A stretch of DNA of 6,218 nucleotides from an archaeon MnTg01 (GTDB lineage Archaea; Thermoproteota; Nitrososphaeria; Nitrososphaerales; Nitrosopumilaceae), in the NCBI GenBank assembly GCA_008974855.1, contig BFAR01000095.1, positions 1 through 6,218 of the forward strand. The letters are read 5' to 3'. This document shows positions 1 through 5,118 of this stretch, in pieces; the stretch's first letter is position 1; every line of letters starts with the position of its first letter. The position numbers and the translations under genes were made by a program. The notes under the pieces are model-generated. The model did not search any database. It was not told where the DNA came from and saw nothing but the letters and a program-made list of their open reading frames with translations.

Positions 1-493
1 GGTCCAACTTAAACTCTAAATCTTCTAGTGATGAATCAGTTGTAGTTACAGTAAAGGAAAGTGTTTGTTTTTCATTAATTGACTTGTCTCCAATTTTTTT
101 TAACTCTAAAACAATGTTTTGAGTTACCGAAACTTGAGTACCATCATAGTTTAGGTAAAGATTTGTTCCATTAGCAATTTGTGTAGTAAAACCAGTGGCA
201 GTATAGACTCCTTTAGTGTTGAATAGATCTTTTACAAGTTTTGGAATTGTTTCAAATGAACCATCATTATCGGATCCAGGATCACCGAGCATAGTGATAA
301 ATTTGCCATTAGGATTGTACAAAGCAACATTTACCCATTCATTTCCTTTCGATTCGGTTCCAATAAAGACAATTTTTTCATCATTTGTATAGACATCTTT
401 TTCCAAAGAAAATGAAGTGAGTAGAGCATATGCAGGATTAATCATCATAAAAAAGAGCAAAATTACAGCAAAAAATGATATTTTTCTATGCAA
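1..493 (-). CDS. Secreted Ig-like repeat protein, N-terminal part (C-terminus outside window)
   Basis: This is the first 164 codons of a minus-strand gene that runs off the left edge. A TTG at 491-493 is the best start: it gives a short basic N-end (HRK) and a hydrophobic core rich in F, I, L and M ending in NPAYA, a classic signal peptide with likely cleavage after residue 23. An in-frame stop lies further upstream, and another TTG at 500-502 is possible. The mature part (about residues 28-125) looks like a beta-sandwich with the pattern seen in archaeal surface proteins: extended strands, an N-P-N-G turn, a D-N-D-G-S-F segment and a G-V-Y-T-A-T-G strand. From about residue 144 the text (GDKSINEKQTLSFTV) resembles the start of a putative-Ig/cadherin-like domain. 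By inference it is exported and either cell-surface attached or part of the cell envelope; a C-terminal anchor cannot be seen. It is divergent from birA. The precise function is unknown. Confidence 0.75.
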   Translation of the reverse strand, partial: MHRKISFFAVILLFFMMINPAYALLTSFSLEKDVYTNDEKIVFIGTESKGNEWVNVALYNPNGKFITMLGDPGSDNDGSFETIPKLVKDLFNTKGVYTATGFTTQIANGTNLYLNYDGTQVSVTQNIVLELKKIGDKSINEKQTLSFTVTTTDSSLEDLEFKLD

Positions 494-510
494 TAAAGTC
501 AATATACTGA

Positions 511-523
511 ATATATTATTAAA
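511..523 (-). promoter_or_regulatory. TATA-like box for the secreted-protein gene
   Basis: On the minus strand this reads TTTAATAATATAT, centred about 25 nt upstream of the TTG start at 493. That is the spacing expected for an archaeal TATA box giving a leaderless or almost leaderless transcript. No Shine-Dalgarno sequence precedes the start. The call rests on spacing and AT composition only. Confidence 0.4.
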
Positions 524-555
524 AAATGCGTATAAGTTGTTCTAGTGAATATTTC

Positions 556-583
556 CAACTATATTGATCAGGAACTTTTTTTA
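556..583 (+). promoter_or_regulatory. Probable birA promoter region
   Basis: Two A/T elements precede birA. CAACTATATTGAT at 556-568 is identical to the promoter-position element of the basic-protein gene (minus strand, 2016-2028). A T-rich CTTTTTTTA at 575-583 lies about 25 nt before the TTG start. The first would give a leader of about 15 nt, the second a leaderless mRNA. Which one is used cannot be decided from the sequence. Confidence 0.35.
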
Positions 584-603
584 CTCTGAATTTGAAATGA
601 TAT

Positions 604-1605
604 TTGATTTTGATTTATACCTCATTTGATAATATTGGTTTAGTCAAAGTACTTTCTTTTTTAAAATCACATAAAGCAGAATATCTTTCTGGCCAAGACC
701 TAAGTGATGTATTAAAGATTAGTAGAGTTGCAGTTTGGAAACATATCAAACGAATTAAAACATTAGGATACAAGGTAGAGGCAAAACAAAATCTAGGTTA
801 CAAATTGGTTGAAGGAACAGACCTTCTATTGCCATGGGAGGTAACAGATGGGCTTAAGACAAAGATTATCGGTAAACGAGTTTACTATTTTGATAGTATT
901 GACTCTACACAAAATTTTGCGTCATCAATTGCACAGAACTCAAAAGAAAATGGAACAATAATCATTTCAAAAACACAATCTGATGGAAAAGGTAGAATGA
1001 GTAGAAAATGGATTTCTCCAAAAGGAGGATTATGGTTTTCTATAATTTTACATCCTAAATTTGATGTCTCACTCGCAACAATTTTTCCACTTGCATCCTC
1101 ACTGGCCTTAGCTAACACAATAGAAAAAATTCTTGATAAAAAACCTGAATTAAAATGGCCAAATGATGTAACACTAAAACATAAAAAAGTTGCAGGAATG
1201 TTGGTTGATTTATCTTTAGCGTCTAATAATATTGAAAATCTAATTTTAGGTGTTGGAATAAATTTTAAAATTGATTCTGCACAGCTTGAAAAAATTATTA
1301 AAAAAACAAAAAACTATTACGGAGTAAGATCATTAGTTTCTAAAGATGAAAATAAAAATCCAATCAAGTTTATGCAGGCTTTTCTATTAGAGCTTGAAAA
1401 GATTTGCATAGTGTTAGATAAAGGTAATTTTAAAAAAATAATCAATGATTGGACAAAAAAATCATCAACTATCGGAAAAAAAGTAATAGTTTCTACGTCT
1501 TCAGGAAAAATTAATGGAAAAGCAATAAGAATTGATAATGATGGAGCACTCATAATATCTAATGGAAAAAAAACTCATAGAATTTTAGTTGGAGATGTAG
1601 TATAG
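604..1605 (+). CDS. birA: Biotin-protein ligase BirA, with N-terminal HTH domain
   Basis: The 333-residue product activates biotin with ATP to biotinyl-5'-AMP and transfers it to a lysine of biotin carboxyl carrier protein, in the cytoplasm. Length and domain order match bifunctional BirA (about 320 aa in E. coli). A winged-HTH domain lies at about residues 14-70 (ISRVAVWKHIKRI recognition region). The catalytic domain is at about 90-270, with DSIDSTQ at 97-103, the biotin/AMP loop GKGRMSRKW at 128-136, KWPND at 184-188 followed by KKVAGMLVD with the expected catalytic lysine, and GVGIN at 216-220. A C-terminal SH3-like domain spans about 288-333. In this lineage the usual target would be the carrier subunit of acetyl-/propionyl-CoA carboxylase in the carbon-fixation cycle (family knowledge; that gene is not in the window). 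The HTH suggests it may also repress transcription. The start is uncertain: no in-frame ATG exists, and TTG 604 or TTG 610 fit, an in-frame stop lying at 598-600. Confidence 0.93.
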   Translation: MILIYTSFDNIGLVKVLSFLKSHKAEYLSGQDLSDVLKISRVAVWKHIKRIKTLGYKVEAKQNLGYKLVEGTDLLLPWEVTDGLKTKIIGKRVYYFDSIDSTQNFASSIAQNSKENGTIIISKTQSDGKGRMSRKWISPKGGLWFSIILHPKFDVSLATIFPLASSLALANTIEKILDKKPELKWPNDVTLKHKKVAGMLVDLSLASNNIENLILGVGINFKIDSAQLEKIIKKTKNYYGVRSLVSKDENKNPIKFMQAFLLELEKICIVLDKGNFKKIINDWTKKSSTIGKKVIVSTSSGKINGKAIRIDNDGALIISNGKKTHRILVGDVV

Positions 1606-1613
1606 TCTGAGGA

Positions 1614-1997
1614 TTACCTTCTAGATTTTCTGGATTTACGCCTACGAGGTTTTGCCTTTGTTTTTCTTTTTCTAGATTTTCTTTTTAGAATTCTTTTTTT
1701 ATTAATTTTCTTTTTTGGTTTTTTTCTAGATTTTATTCGGGATTTTAGATTAGTTATATCGCCTTTAATTTTATATATTGAAGAAACTAGATGTTCTAAT
1801 TCATTTGCGTATTCTTCGTACGCAATTAGTAGTTTAGATTTTTCTTCATTTGATTTTTTGAGATATTCATTTGATCTTAAGATGTTTGTAGTATCGATAA
1901 ATTCTGGAAGTGGTTTTTCTTCTTTATTAATTTCTGACAGTTCTTTTTTTATTTGAATAATTTTATTTTGTAACTCGTTTATTTTGCTTGTTGACAT
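1614..1997 (-). CDS. Small coiled-coil protein with Lys/Arg-rich C-terminal tail
   Basis: This 127-residue protein has no enzyme motif I recognise. Residues 1-27 and about 42-88 are charged, helix-prone and heptad-like (ELQNKIIQIKKELSEINKE; NELEHLVSSIYKIKGDITNL), suggesting coiled coils and oligomerisation. A short Pro-containing linker (KPLPEF) separates the two. The last 44 residues (84-127) contain 29 Lys or Arg and almost no acidic residues, in blocks such as RKKPKKK, KRKSRKRK and PRRRKSRKSRR. This composition resembles histone H1-like or other nucleic-acid-binding tails, so binding to DNA or RNA is the natural inference. There are no Cys residues and no signal peptide, so it is probably cytoplasmic. 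It converges with birA across an 8-nt gap. Its own TATA-like box sits about 25 nt upstream of the ATG. The low-complexity tail could drift in length between relatives. Function is unknown. Confidence 0.8.
   Translation of the reverse strand: MSTSKINELQNKIIQIKKELSEINKEEKPLPEFIDTTNILRSNEYLKKSNEEKSKLLIAYEEYANELEHLVSSIYKIKGDITNLKSRIKSRKKPKKKINKKRILKRKSRKRKTKAKPRRRKSRKSRR
1661..1725 (+). terminator. T-rich zone downstream of birA, inside the opposing gene
   Basis: On the plus strand, starting 56 nt past the birA stop, are T-runs at 1661-1665 (5), 1682-1686 (5), 1694-1700 (7), 1711-1716 (6) and 1719-1725 (7). They are the antisense of the Lys codons (AAA/AAG) of the basic tail. Archaeal RNA polymerase terminates at runs of about five or more T in the non-template strand, so this zone probably ends birA transcripts. 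No stem-loop is needed or seen. Confidence 0.4.
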
Positions 1998-2013
1998 TTT
2001 CTACAAATAATTC

Positions 2014-2032
2014 AAATCAATATAGTTGATTT
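2014..2032 (-). promoter_or_regulatory. TATA-like box of the basic-protein gene within a perfect inverted repeat
   Basis: AAATCAA (2014-2020) and TTGATTT (2026-2032) are perfect inverted arms around TATAG. On the minus strand the core reads CTATATTGA, centred about 25 nt upstream of the ATG at 1997. This fits a TATA box for a leaderless mRNA. The dyad symmetry over the box could serve as an operator, but short AT palindromes are common in this base composition. Confidence 0.4.
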
Positions 2033-2051
2033 AATCTTTTATGAAAAACAG

Positions 2052-2528
2052 TTATGGTTCAGTAAAACCGGTACTATGATCCCACGTGGCAAGATATTTT
2101 GGAGTGATTTCAAGTATTACCGATAATCCTTTTTTTACTCCGTCCATTAAAAATTTTGCAACTTCATTTTCTAAATTTCCAGTGTATTTTATCATAATTT
2201 TTTCTGCAATTGGAATGTTTGCATTAACGTCATCAGAAATCTTAGCAATTCCTTTTCCACGCACACCCTTGTAAGGCATTTTTTCATCATCAATACAAAA
2301 ATAAATTGAGTTCCTAATCTTGATATTTGCAGCTTTTTTTGCAGTTTTGCTAGTTTCAACATATAATTTTCCGTTATCATACAAGTACCAAACAGGATGA
2401 ACATTTGGTTCTCCTTTATCATCAATAGTACCTAATAGTAAATTCAATTTACTATTAGATAGAAAATCAATTGCTTGCTCTTCTGTTAATTTAGATCCAA
2501 ACCCAGGACTTGCATGAACTATTTTCAT
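2052..2528 (-). CDS. Pyridoxamine-phosphate-oxidase-like split-barrel flavin/F420 protein
   Basis: This 158-residue protein has the layout of the FMN-binding split beta-barrel superfamily (PPOX-like; FDOR). It has an N-terminal helix with TEEQAIDFLSNS (15-26), then the strand-turn-strand NLLLGTIDDKGEPNVHPVWY (29-48), typical of the family. Next come a second hairpin, GKLYVETSKTAKKAANIK (53-70), with the Ser/Thr/Lys cluster that usually contacts cofactor phosphate, then GVRGKGIAKI (88-97) and a closing strand at about 136-150 (VILEITPKYLATWD). Members bind FMN or the deazaflavin F420 and carry out redox reactions, or haem-related or storage roles. Since thaumarchaea make F420, an F420-linked reductase is plausible, but the sequence alone does not settle cofactor or substrate. 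It is cytoplasmic. The ATG at 2528 is supported by a TATA-like box 27 nt upstream. It follows the Dps-like gene on the same strand but probably has its own promoter. Confidence 0.82.
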   Translation of the reverse strand: MKIVHASPGFGSKLTEEQAIDFLSNSKLNLLLGTIDDKGEPNVHPVWYLYDNGKLYVETSKTAKKAANIKIRNSIYFCIDDEKMPYKGVRGKGIAKISDDVNANIPIAEKIMIKYTGNLENEVAKFLMDGVKKGLSVILEITPKYLATWDHSTGFTEP

Positions 2529-2550
2529 CTAGTTCTTCTTAAAATTTACA

Positions 2551-2560
2551 ATAAATTTAA
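2551..2560 (-). promoter_or_regulatory. TATA-like box for the split-barrel gene
   Basis: On the minus strand this reads TTAAATTTAT, centred about 27 nt upstream of the ATG at 2528. The spacing matches a leaderless archaeal transcript, and the leader region has no ribosome-binding motif. It lies just past the hairpins that follow the Dps-like gene, which supports a separate transcription start. Confidence 0.45.
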
Positions 2561-2568
2561 TGTTTGGA

Positions 2569-2608
2569 AAAATGATCAAAGAAATCATTTTCTGATATAA
2601 TCAGAAAA
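2569..2608 (-). terminator. Two overlapping hairpins after the Dps-like gene, probable terminator
   Basis: Directly after the Dps-like stop codon (2612-2614), the minus strand carries a perfect 9-bp inverted repeat with a 3-nt loop (arms 2588-2596 and 2600-2608, TTTTCTGAT/ATCAGAAAA). A second, 8-bp inverted repeat with a 7-nt loop follows (arms 2569-2576 and 2584-2591, AAAATGAT/ATCATTTT), giving a run of T at its minus-strand 3' end. The two share bases 2588-2591, so both cannot form fully at once. The place and the T-run point to transcript ending or 3'-end protection. A protein-binding palindrome ahead of the split-barrel promoter is the alternative. Confidence 0.5.
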
Positions 2609-2611
2609 GTT

Positions 2612-3199
2612 TTAGCTCATATCTAGTGCTCTAGAATGTTTCTGAGTATGAGGTCGCTCACCAGAATATCTTCGTCTCATATGACCTGATGGCCTGCCAT
2701 AGATTAGCTCTAAGAACCAAGATTCATGCTCAATTTCTTCAGCTAGAATATCCTTTGCAATATCATATGTTGCGGGATCTTTCCCTATAGTCATTTTACA
2801 GATCTTATCCCAATTGACAAGTGCACCTTGTTCTGCTTTGAGGCATTTTTCTAATATCGCCTTTAGATCTGTTTTAGCTGGAGGTAATTGTAAAAATTCA
2901 CAACCTGACATTTTGATAAATTCGGTTGCATCATTAGGAAGTGTTCCTCCCAGCTGATAGATTCTTTCAAGACAGGATTCAAAGTGACTAAGATCTTCTA
3001 ATCGTGCATCTTCGATGACACCTTTGATTCCTTCTCCTTCCATTCCAGTGCAATGAGCCCTCAAATTGGTAAAGTAATAGTATGCAGTAAACTCAACTGA
3101 TGCATTGTAAATTAGAAGTTTAACTAGCTCATCAACATCTACGCCGTTTTGCTTTAGAACTTGTATACCAACTACGTTTGGGCCATCTGAATCTGCCAT
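2612..3199 (-). CDS. Dps-like ferritin (DpsL type)
   Basis: The 195-residue product belongs to the ferritin-like four-helix-bundle proteins of the archaeal Dps-like group. These oxidise Fe(II) with peroxide or oxygen, store iron in a hollow oligomer and protect DNA. Diiron-ligand candidates in this numbering are E36 (YNASVEFTAYYYF), D69-x-x-H72 with E74 (LEDLSHFE), E123 (KAEQGALVNW) and E155-x-x-H158 (AEEIEHE). The C-terminus GRPSGHMRRRYSGERPHTQKHSRAL is the kind of tail seen in this group. Cys50, 76, 100, 120 and 134 are present. DpsL proteins carry a Cys pair near the metal site, and C100 with C120 or C134 could be that pair (inference). I chose the ATG at 3197-3199, although the frame is open with an earlier ATG at 3253, because a TATA-like box at 3228-3235 lies downstream of the earlier ATG and about 32 nt before this one. 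Residues of the longer form (MKFLKIFYNPRSKLN) also look unlike the family. Confidence 0.88.
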   Translation of the reverse strand: MADSDGPNVVGIQVLKQNGVDVDELVKLLIYNASVEFTAYYYFTNLRAHCTGMEGEGIKGVIEDARLEDLSHFESCLERIYQLGGTLPNDATEFIKMSGCEFLQLPPAKTDLKAILEKCLKAEQGALVNWDKICKMTIGKDPATYDIAKDILAEEIEHESWFLELIYGRPSGHMRRRYSGERPHTQKHSRALDMS

Positions 3200-3227
3200 G
3201 ATTATCGTATTTAGTTTTGATCGTGGG

Positions 3228-3235
3228 TTATAAAA
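3228..3235 (-). promoter_or_regulatory. TATA-like box for the Dps-like gene; decides its start
   Basis: The minus strand reads TTTTATAA, preceded by an A/T-rich flank and followed by CCCACGATC. It is centred about 32 nt upstream of the ATG at 3199, implying a leader of a few bases. It falls inside the longer possible reading frame (ATG at 3253), which would therefore not be translated from this promoter. Confidence 0.55.
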
Positions 3236-3271
3236 TATTTTCAAAAATTTCATAAAAAATAGTGCCTATCA

Positions 3272-3412
3272 CTAATTTTTATGGATATGAATTTGGGGGT
3301 CAGTTGTTTTCCCACACTTTGGACAGTGTAATCTAATGAAATCTTTGCAAATTTCACATCGAGTTTCTAGCGACATCTCTATTCCACATGCTCTACAGGA
3401 TTCGGTTCTCAT
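3272..3412 (-). CDS. 46-residue zinc-ribbon protein with three CxxC motifs
   Basis: A short ORF from ATG 3412 to TAG 3272 encodes 46 residues with CRAC (C6/C9), CEIC (C19/C22) and CPKC (C30/C33), plus His29, His42 and His44 near the end. Any two CxxC pairs can hold one zinc in a ribbon/rubredoxin-like knuckle. The spacings (9 residues between the first two pairs, 7 between the last two) fit a single compact zinc-binding unit with a spare pair, or a site that is completed on dimerisation. Small zinc-ribbon proteins are common in thaumarchaea and usually lack an assigned role; nucleic-acid or protein binding is the general expectation. No RBS is seen, but an A/T box lies about 29 nt upstream. 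The stop is 36 nt before the Dps-like TATA box. It is divergent from TFB across 194 nt. The regular Cys pattern makes a chance ORF unlikely. Confidence 0.78.
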   Translation of the reverse strand: MRTESCRACGIEMSLETRCEICKDFIRLHCPKCGKTTDPQIHIHKN

Positions 3413-3435
3413 AAGTTACAATATTAATTTTGTAG

Positions 3436-3446
3436 TATTAAATTAA
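3436..3446 (-). promoter_or_regulatory. TATA-like box for the zinc-ribbon gene
   Basis: The minus strand reads TTAATTTAATA, centred about 29 nt upstream of the ATG at 3412. The spacing suits an archaeal core promoter with a very short leader, but the surrounding DNA is all A/T-rich, so the exact box is uncertain. Confidence 0.35.
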
Positions 3447-3476
3447 CACAAAATTAGTTACATCTAATTAGTTTTT

Positions 3477-3529
3477 CCTAATGTTTTTGTGTTTTGTTCT
3501 CATTCTATGAAATGAGAATCAAAATTAGG
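3477..3529. repeat. Imperfect stem-loop in the zinc-ribbon/TFB divergent region
   Basis: TTCTCATT (3497-3504) and AATGAGAA (3511-3518) form a perfect 8-bp stem with a 6-nt loop. After a one-base bulge (T3519) the stem can extend by TTTTG (3492-3496) with CAAAA (3520-3524). As an alternative outer closure, CCTAAT (3477-3482) can pair with ATTAGG (3524-3529). The structure lies about 65 nt before the zinc-ribbon start and 78 nt before the TFB start. It could be a regulator-binding dyad shared by both genes or part of a TFB leader RNA. No T-run follows on either strand that would make it a plain terminator. Confidence 0.45.
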
Positions 3530-3568
3530 CTGAGCTACACGGGAATAGCATAACACAATAGGATAAAT

Positions 3569-3580
3569 CCATAATAACTT
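3569..3580 (+). promoter_or_regulatory. Possible TATA-like box for TFB
   Basis: CCATAATAACTT is centred about 33 nt before the TFB ATG, allowing a leader of a few bases. No better A/T box sits at this distance and no Shine-Dalgarno sequence is present. Evidence is weak. Confidence 0.25.
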
Positions 3581-3606
3581 GGTTAACTAATAATAAGTGT
3601 AGAAAA

Positions 3607-4515
3607 ATGATGAATGATACAATTACAAAAAGAAAATGTCCAAGTTGTGGTAAACCAAATATATTATCTGATGAAAACACTGGAGAACTTTTCTGTGGTT
3701 CTTGTGGTTTTGTAATTACTGATAAAATAGAAGATACTGGTGCAGAGTGGAGATCATTTTCTCAAGATGAAGGAAACAGAGCTAGAACTGGAGCTGGTAC
3801 CTCTATTACTATGCACGACATGGGATTATCAACTGTTATTGGTAGTGTAAACAAAGATGCAACTGGAAAACCTCTATCTGCATCTATGAGAAGCTCAATT
3901 GAAAGACTTAGAACATGGGATAGTAGGACTCAAGCACATTCTTCCTCTGATAGAAATCTTAGACAAGCTCTCAGCGAAATGGATAAAATCAAAGATAAAC
4001 TTGCACTAACTAATGCTGTAATAGAAAAGGCTGCATACATTTACAGAAAAGCAATGGAGAAAAAACTAATTCGAGGAAGATCCATCCATGGATTAGTTGC
4101 TGCATGTATCTATGCTGCATGTAGAAATACTGAAACTCCAAGAACTTTAGATGATATTGCTAATGGAATTAACATTAGAAGAAAAGATGTTGCTAGATGT
4201 TACAGATTAATCTTTAGAGAGCTGGAGTTAAAGATCCCAGTACCTGATCCTCTCAAAGGAGTTTCAAGAATTGCTAGTCTTGCAAATCTAAGTGAGAAAA
4301 CAAAAAGAAAAGCGGTGAAGATTTTAGGCCAAGCTGCAAAGGTTGGAATGATTGCTGGCAAAGACCCAATGGGAATAGCCGCGGCAGCTTTATACATTGC
4401 ATGTATCAGTAATGGCGAAAGTAAATCCCAAAAAGAAATTTCTATTGCTTCAGGAGTAACTGAAGTAACAATTAGAAATAGATGTGCAGGATTACGACAA
4501 ATAATAGACATTTAA
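3607..4515 (+). CDS. tfb: Transcription initiation factor B (TFB, archaeal TFIIB)
   Basis: The 302-residue protein is the archaeal counterpart of TFIIB. It binds the TBP-TATA complex and the BRE, recruits RNA polymerase and helps set the transcription start. An N-terminal zinc ribbon has C11, C14, C30 and C33. The B-reader/B-linker region follows (AEWRSFSQDEGNRARTGAG, 46-64, and on to about 105). Two cyclin-fold repeats are at about 115-205 and 215-300, each with the hallmark helix G-x7-A-A-x-I/L-Y-x-A-C (GRSIHGLVAACIYAAC 157-172; GMIAGKDPMGIAAAALYIAC 247-266). The second repeat ends in an HTH-like segment, GVTEVTIRNRCAGLR (283-297), that contacts BRE. Length is standard. Thaumarchaeal genomes often encode several TFBs, so this may be one paralogue of a set. 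ATG 3607 is followed at once by a second ATG (3610), and either could be used. It is transcribed alone; its stop touches the stop of the convergent membrane-protein gene. Confidence 0.97.
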   Translation: MMNDTITKRKCPSCGKPNILSDENTGELFCGSCGFVITDKIEDTGAEWRSFSQDEGNRARTGAGTSITMHDMGLSTVIGSVNKDATGKPLSASMRSSIERLRTWDSRTQAHSSSDRNLRQALSEMDKIKDKLALTNAVIEKAAYIYRKAMEKKLIRGRSIHGLVAACIYAACRNTETPRTLDDIANGINIRRKDVARCYRLIFRELELKIPVPDPLKGVSRIASLANLSEKTKRKAVKILGQAAKVGMIAGKDPMGIAAAALYIACISNGESKSQKEISIASGVTEVTIRNRCAGLRQIIDI

Positions 4516-5070
4516 TTAAGAAAAATCTGCAAGATCTGTTTCTTTTCTCCTAGTTACAAGAAATATTCCTACGGTAATCCCAAATTGGTAAAAAGCGTAC
4601 ATTAGTATCTGGAAATTAGTGGGTACAAAATCAGTAAATCTGCCTATCAAAGCTACTATGAGTACCATAACACTGAGGGTAAAAATAAAGTATCTAGCGA
4701 TTTTATGAATTCGGGCTAATTTAAAAAATAATATTAAACTAATGGAGATAAACAATACAATTACTGCTCCTAAACCTGCATTGAGTCCTAAAATATTGAC
4801 GAGAAGGTACAGTCCTTCTTCAGGTGTTGCGGGAATTGTTAAATCTGAAGCTGCTACTTTTTCAGGAATTGCAAACCTGATTACACTCATTCCTGCATTG
4901 ATTGAAAATAATGATAATAGTACTAAGGATACTATTCTTGCATGTTTTTTTAGATTTGGAAAACGAGTACGAACACCTCTTCCTAAAATTGCACCATGAA
5001 TCAATCCAACTCCGATCACAATTCCAAAAGAAACAATGAAATTTTCTTCAGCTATACTTAGAATATCCAA
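4516..5070 (-). CDS. Five-helix integral membrane protein, function unknown
   Basis: The 184-residue product has five hydrophobic segments long enough to cross the membrane: about 11-30, 46-66, 88-116, 126-145 and 152-173. Basic loops follow the first (RGVRTRFPNLKKHAR) and third helices (KLARIHKIAR), and a basic C-terminal stretch (TRRKE) follows the fifth. By the positive-inside rule these three face the cytoplasm, placing the N-terminus outside and the loop PEKVAASDLTIPATPEEG (69-86) also outside. Helices are rich in Gly, Ala and small residues. No Cys or His cluster, Walker motif or transporter signature is visible, and I do not recognise the family. The start is TTG at 5068-5070; the frame has no ATG or GTG between this and an upstream in-frame stop. 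It follows the two RAM genes on the same strand with a 48-nt gap and lacks an obvious promoter, so co-transcription is possible, suggesting a membrane partner or target of small-molecule control (inference). Its stop directly abuts the TFB stop. Confidence 0.75.
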   Translation of the reverse strand: MDILSIAEENFIVSFGIVIGVGLIHGAILGRGVRTRFPNLKKHARIVSLVLLSLFSINAGMSVIRFAIPEKVAASDLTIPATPEEGLYLLVNILGLNAGLGAVIVLFISISLILFFKLARIHKIARYFIFTLSVMVLIVALIGRFTDFVPTNFQILMYAFYQFGITVGIFLVTRRKETDLADFS

Positions 5071-5118
5071 AATCCTTGCACAGTTATTTGAAAATGAAAA
5101 ACCAGATTAGTATTGTTG

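Noticed and set aside
597..629. ATG at 597 just upstream of birA.
   Set aside because: It is in another frame and stops after 10 codons at 627-629; birA must start at a TTG in its own frame unless a frameshift is assumed, for which there is no sign.
885..1118. Minus-strand 77-codon frame inside birA.
   Set aside because: It is the shadow of a well-supported gene with clear catalytic motifs on the other strand.
2086..2274. Plus-strand 62-codon frame and minus-strand 77-codon frame (2192-2425) inside the split-barrel gene.
   Set aside because: Both overlap a gene with recognisable family structure and show no motif of their own.
3525..3540. Minus strand reads TGTAGCTCAGCCTA, like a tRNA D-arm.
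   Set aside because: No matching acceptor stem, no 7-nt anticodon loop (the nearby hairpin has a 6-nt loop) and no GTTCRA-type T-arm follow. It is probably chance.
4200..4511. Minus-strand 103-codon frame antisense to TFB.
   Set aside because: It lies wholly antisense to the strongly conserved cyclin repeats of TFB, so an open frame there is expected from codon constraints.
4742..4999. Plus-strand 85-codon frame antisense to the membrane-protein gene.
   Set aside because: The opposite frame has five regular hydrophobic segments; this one has no domain or promoter signal.
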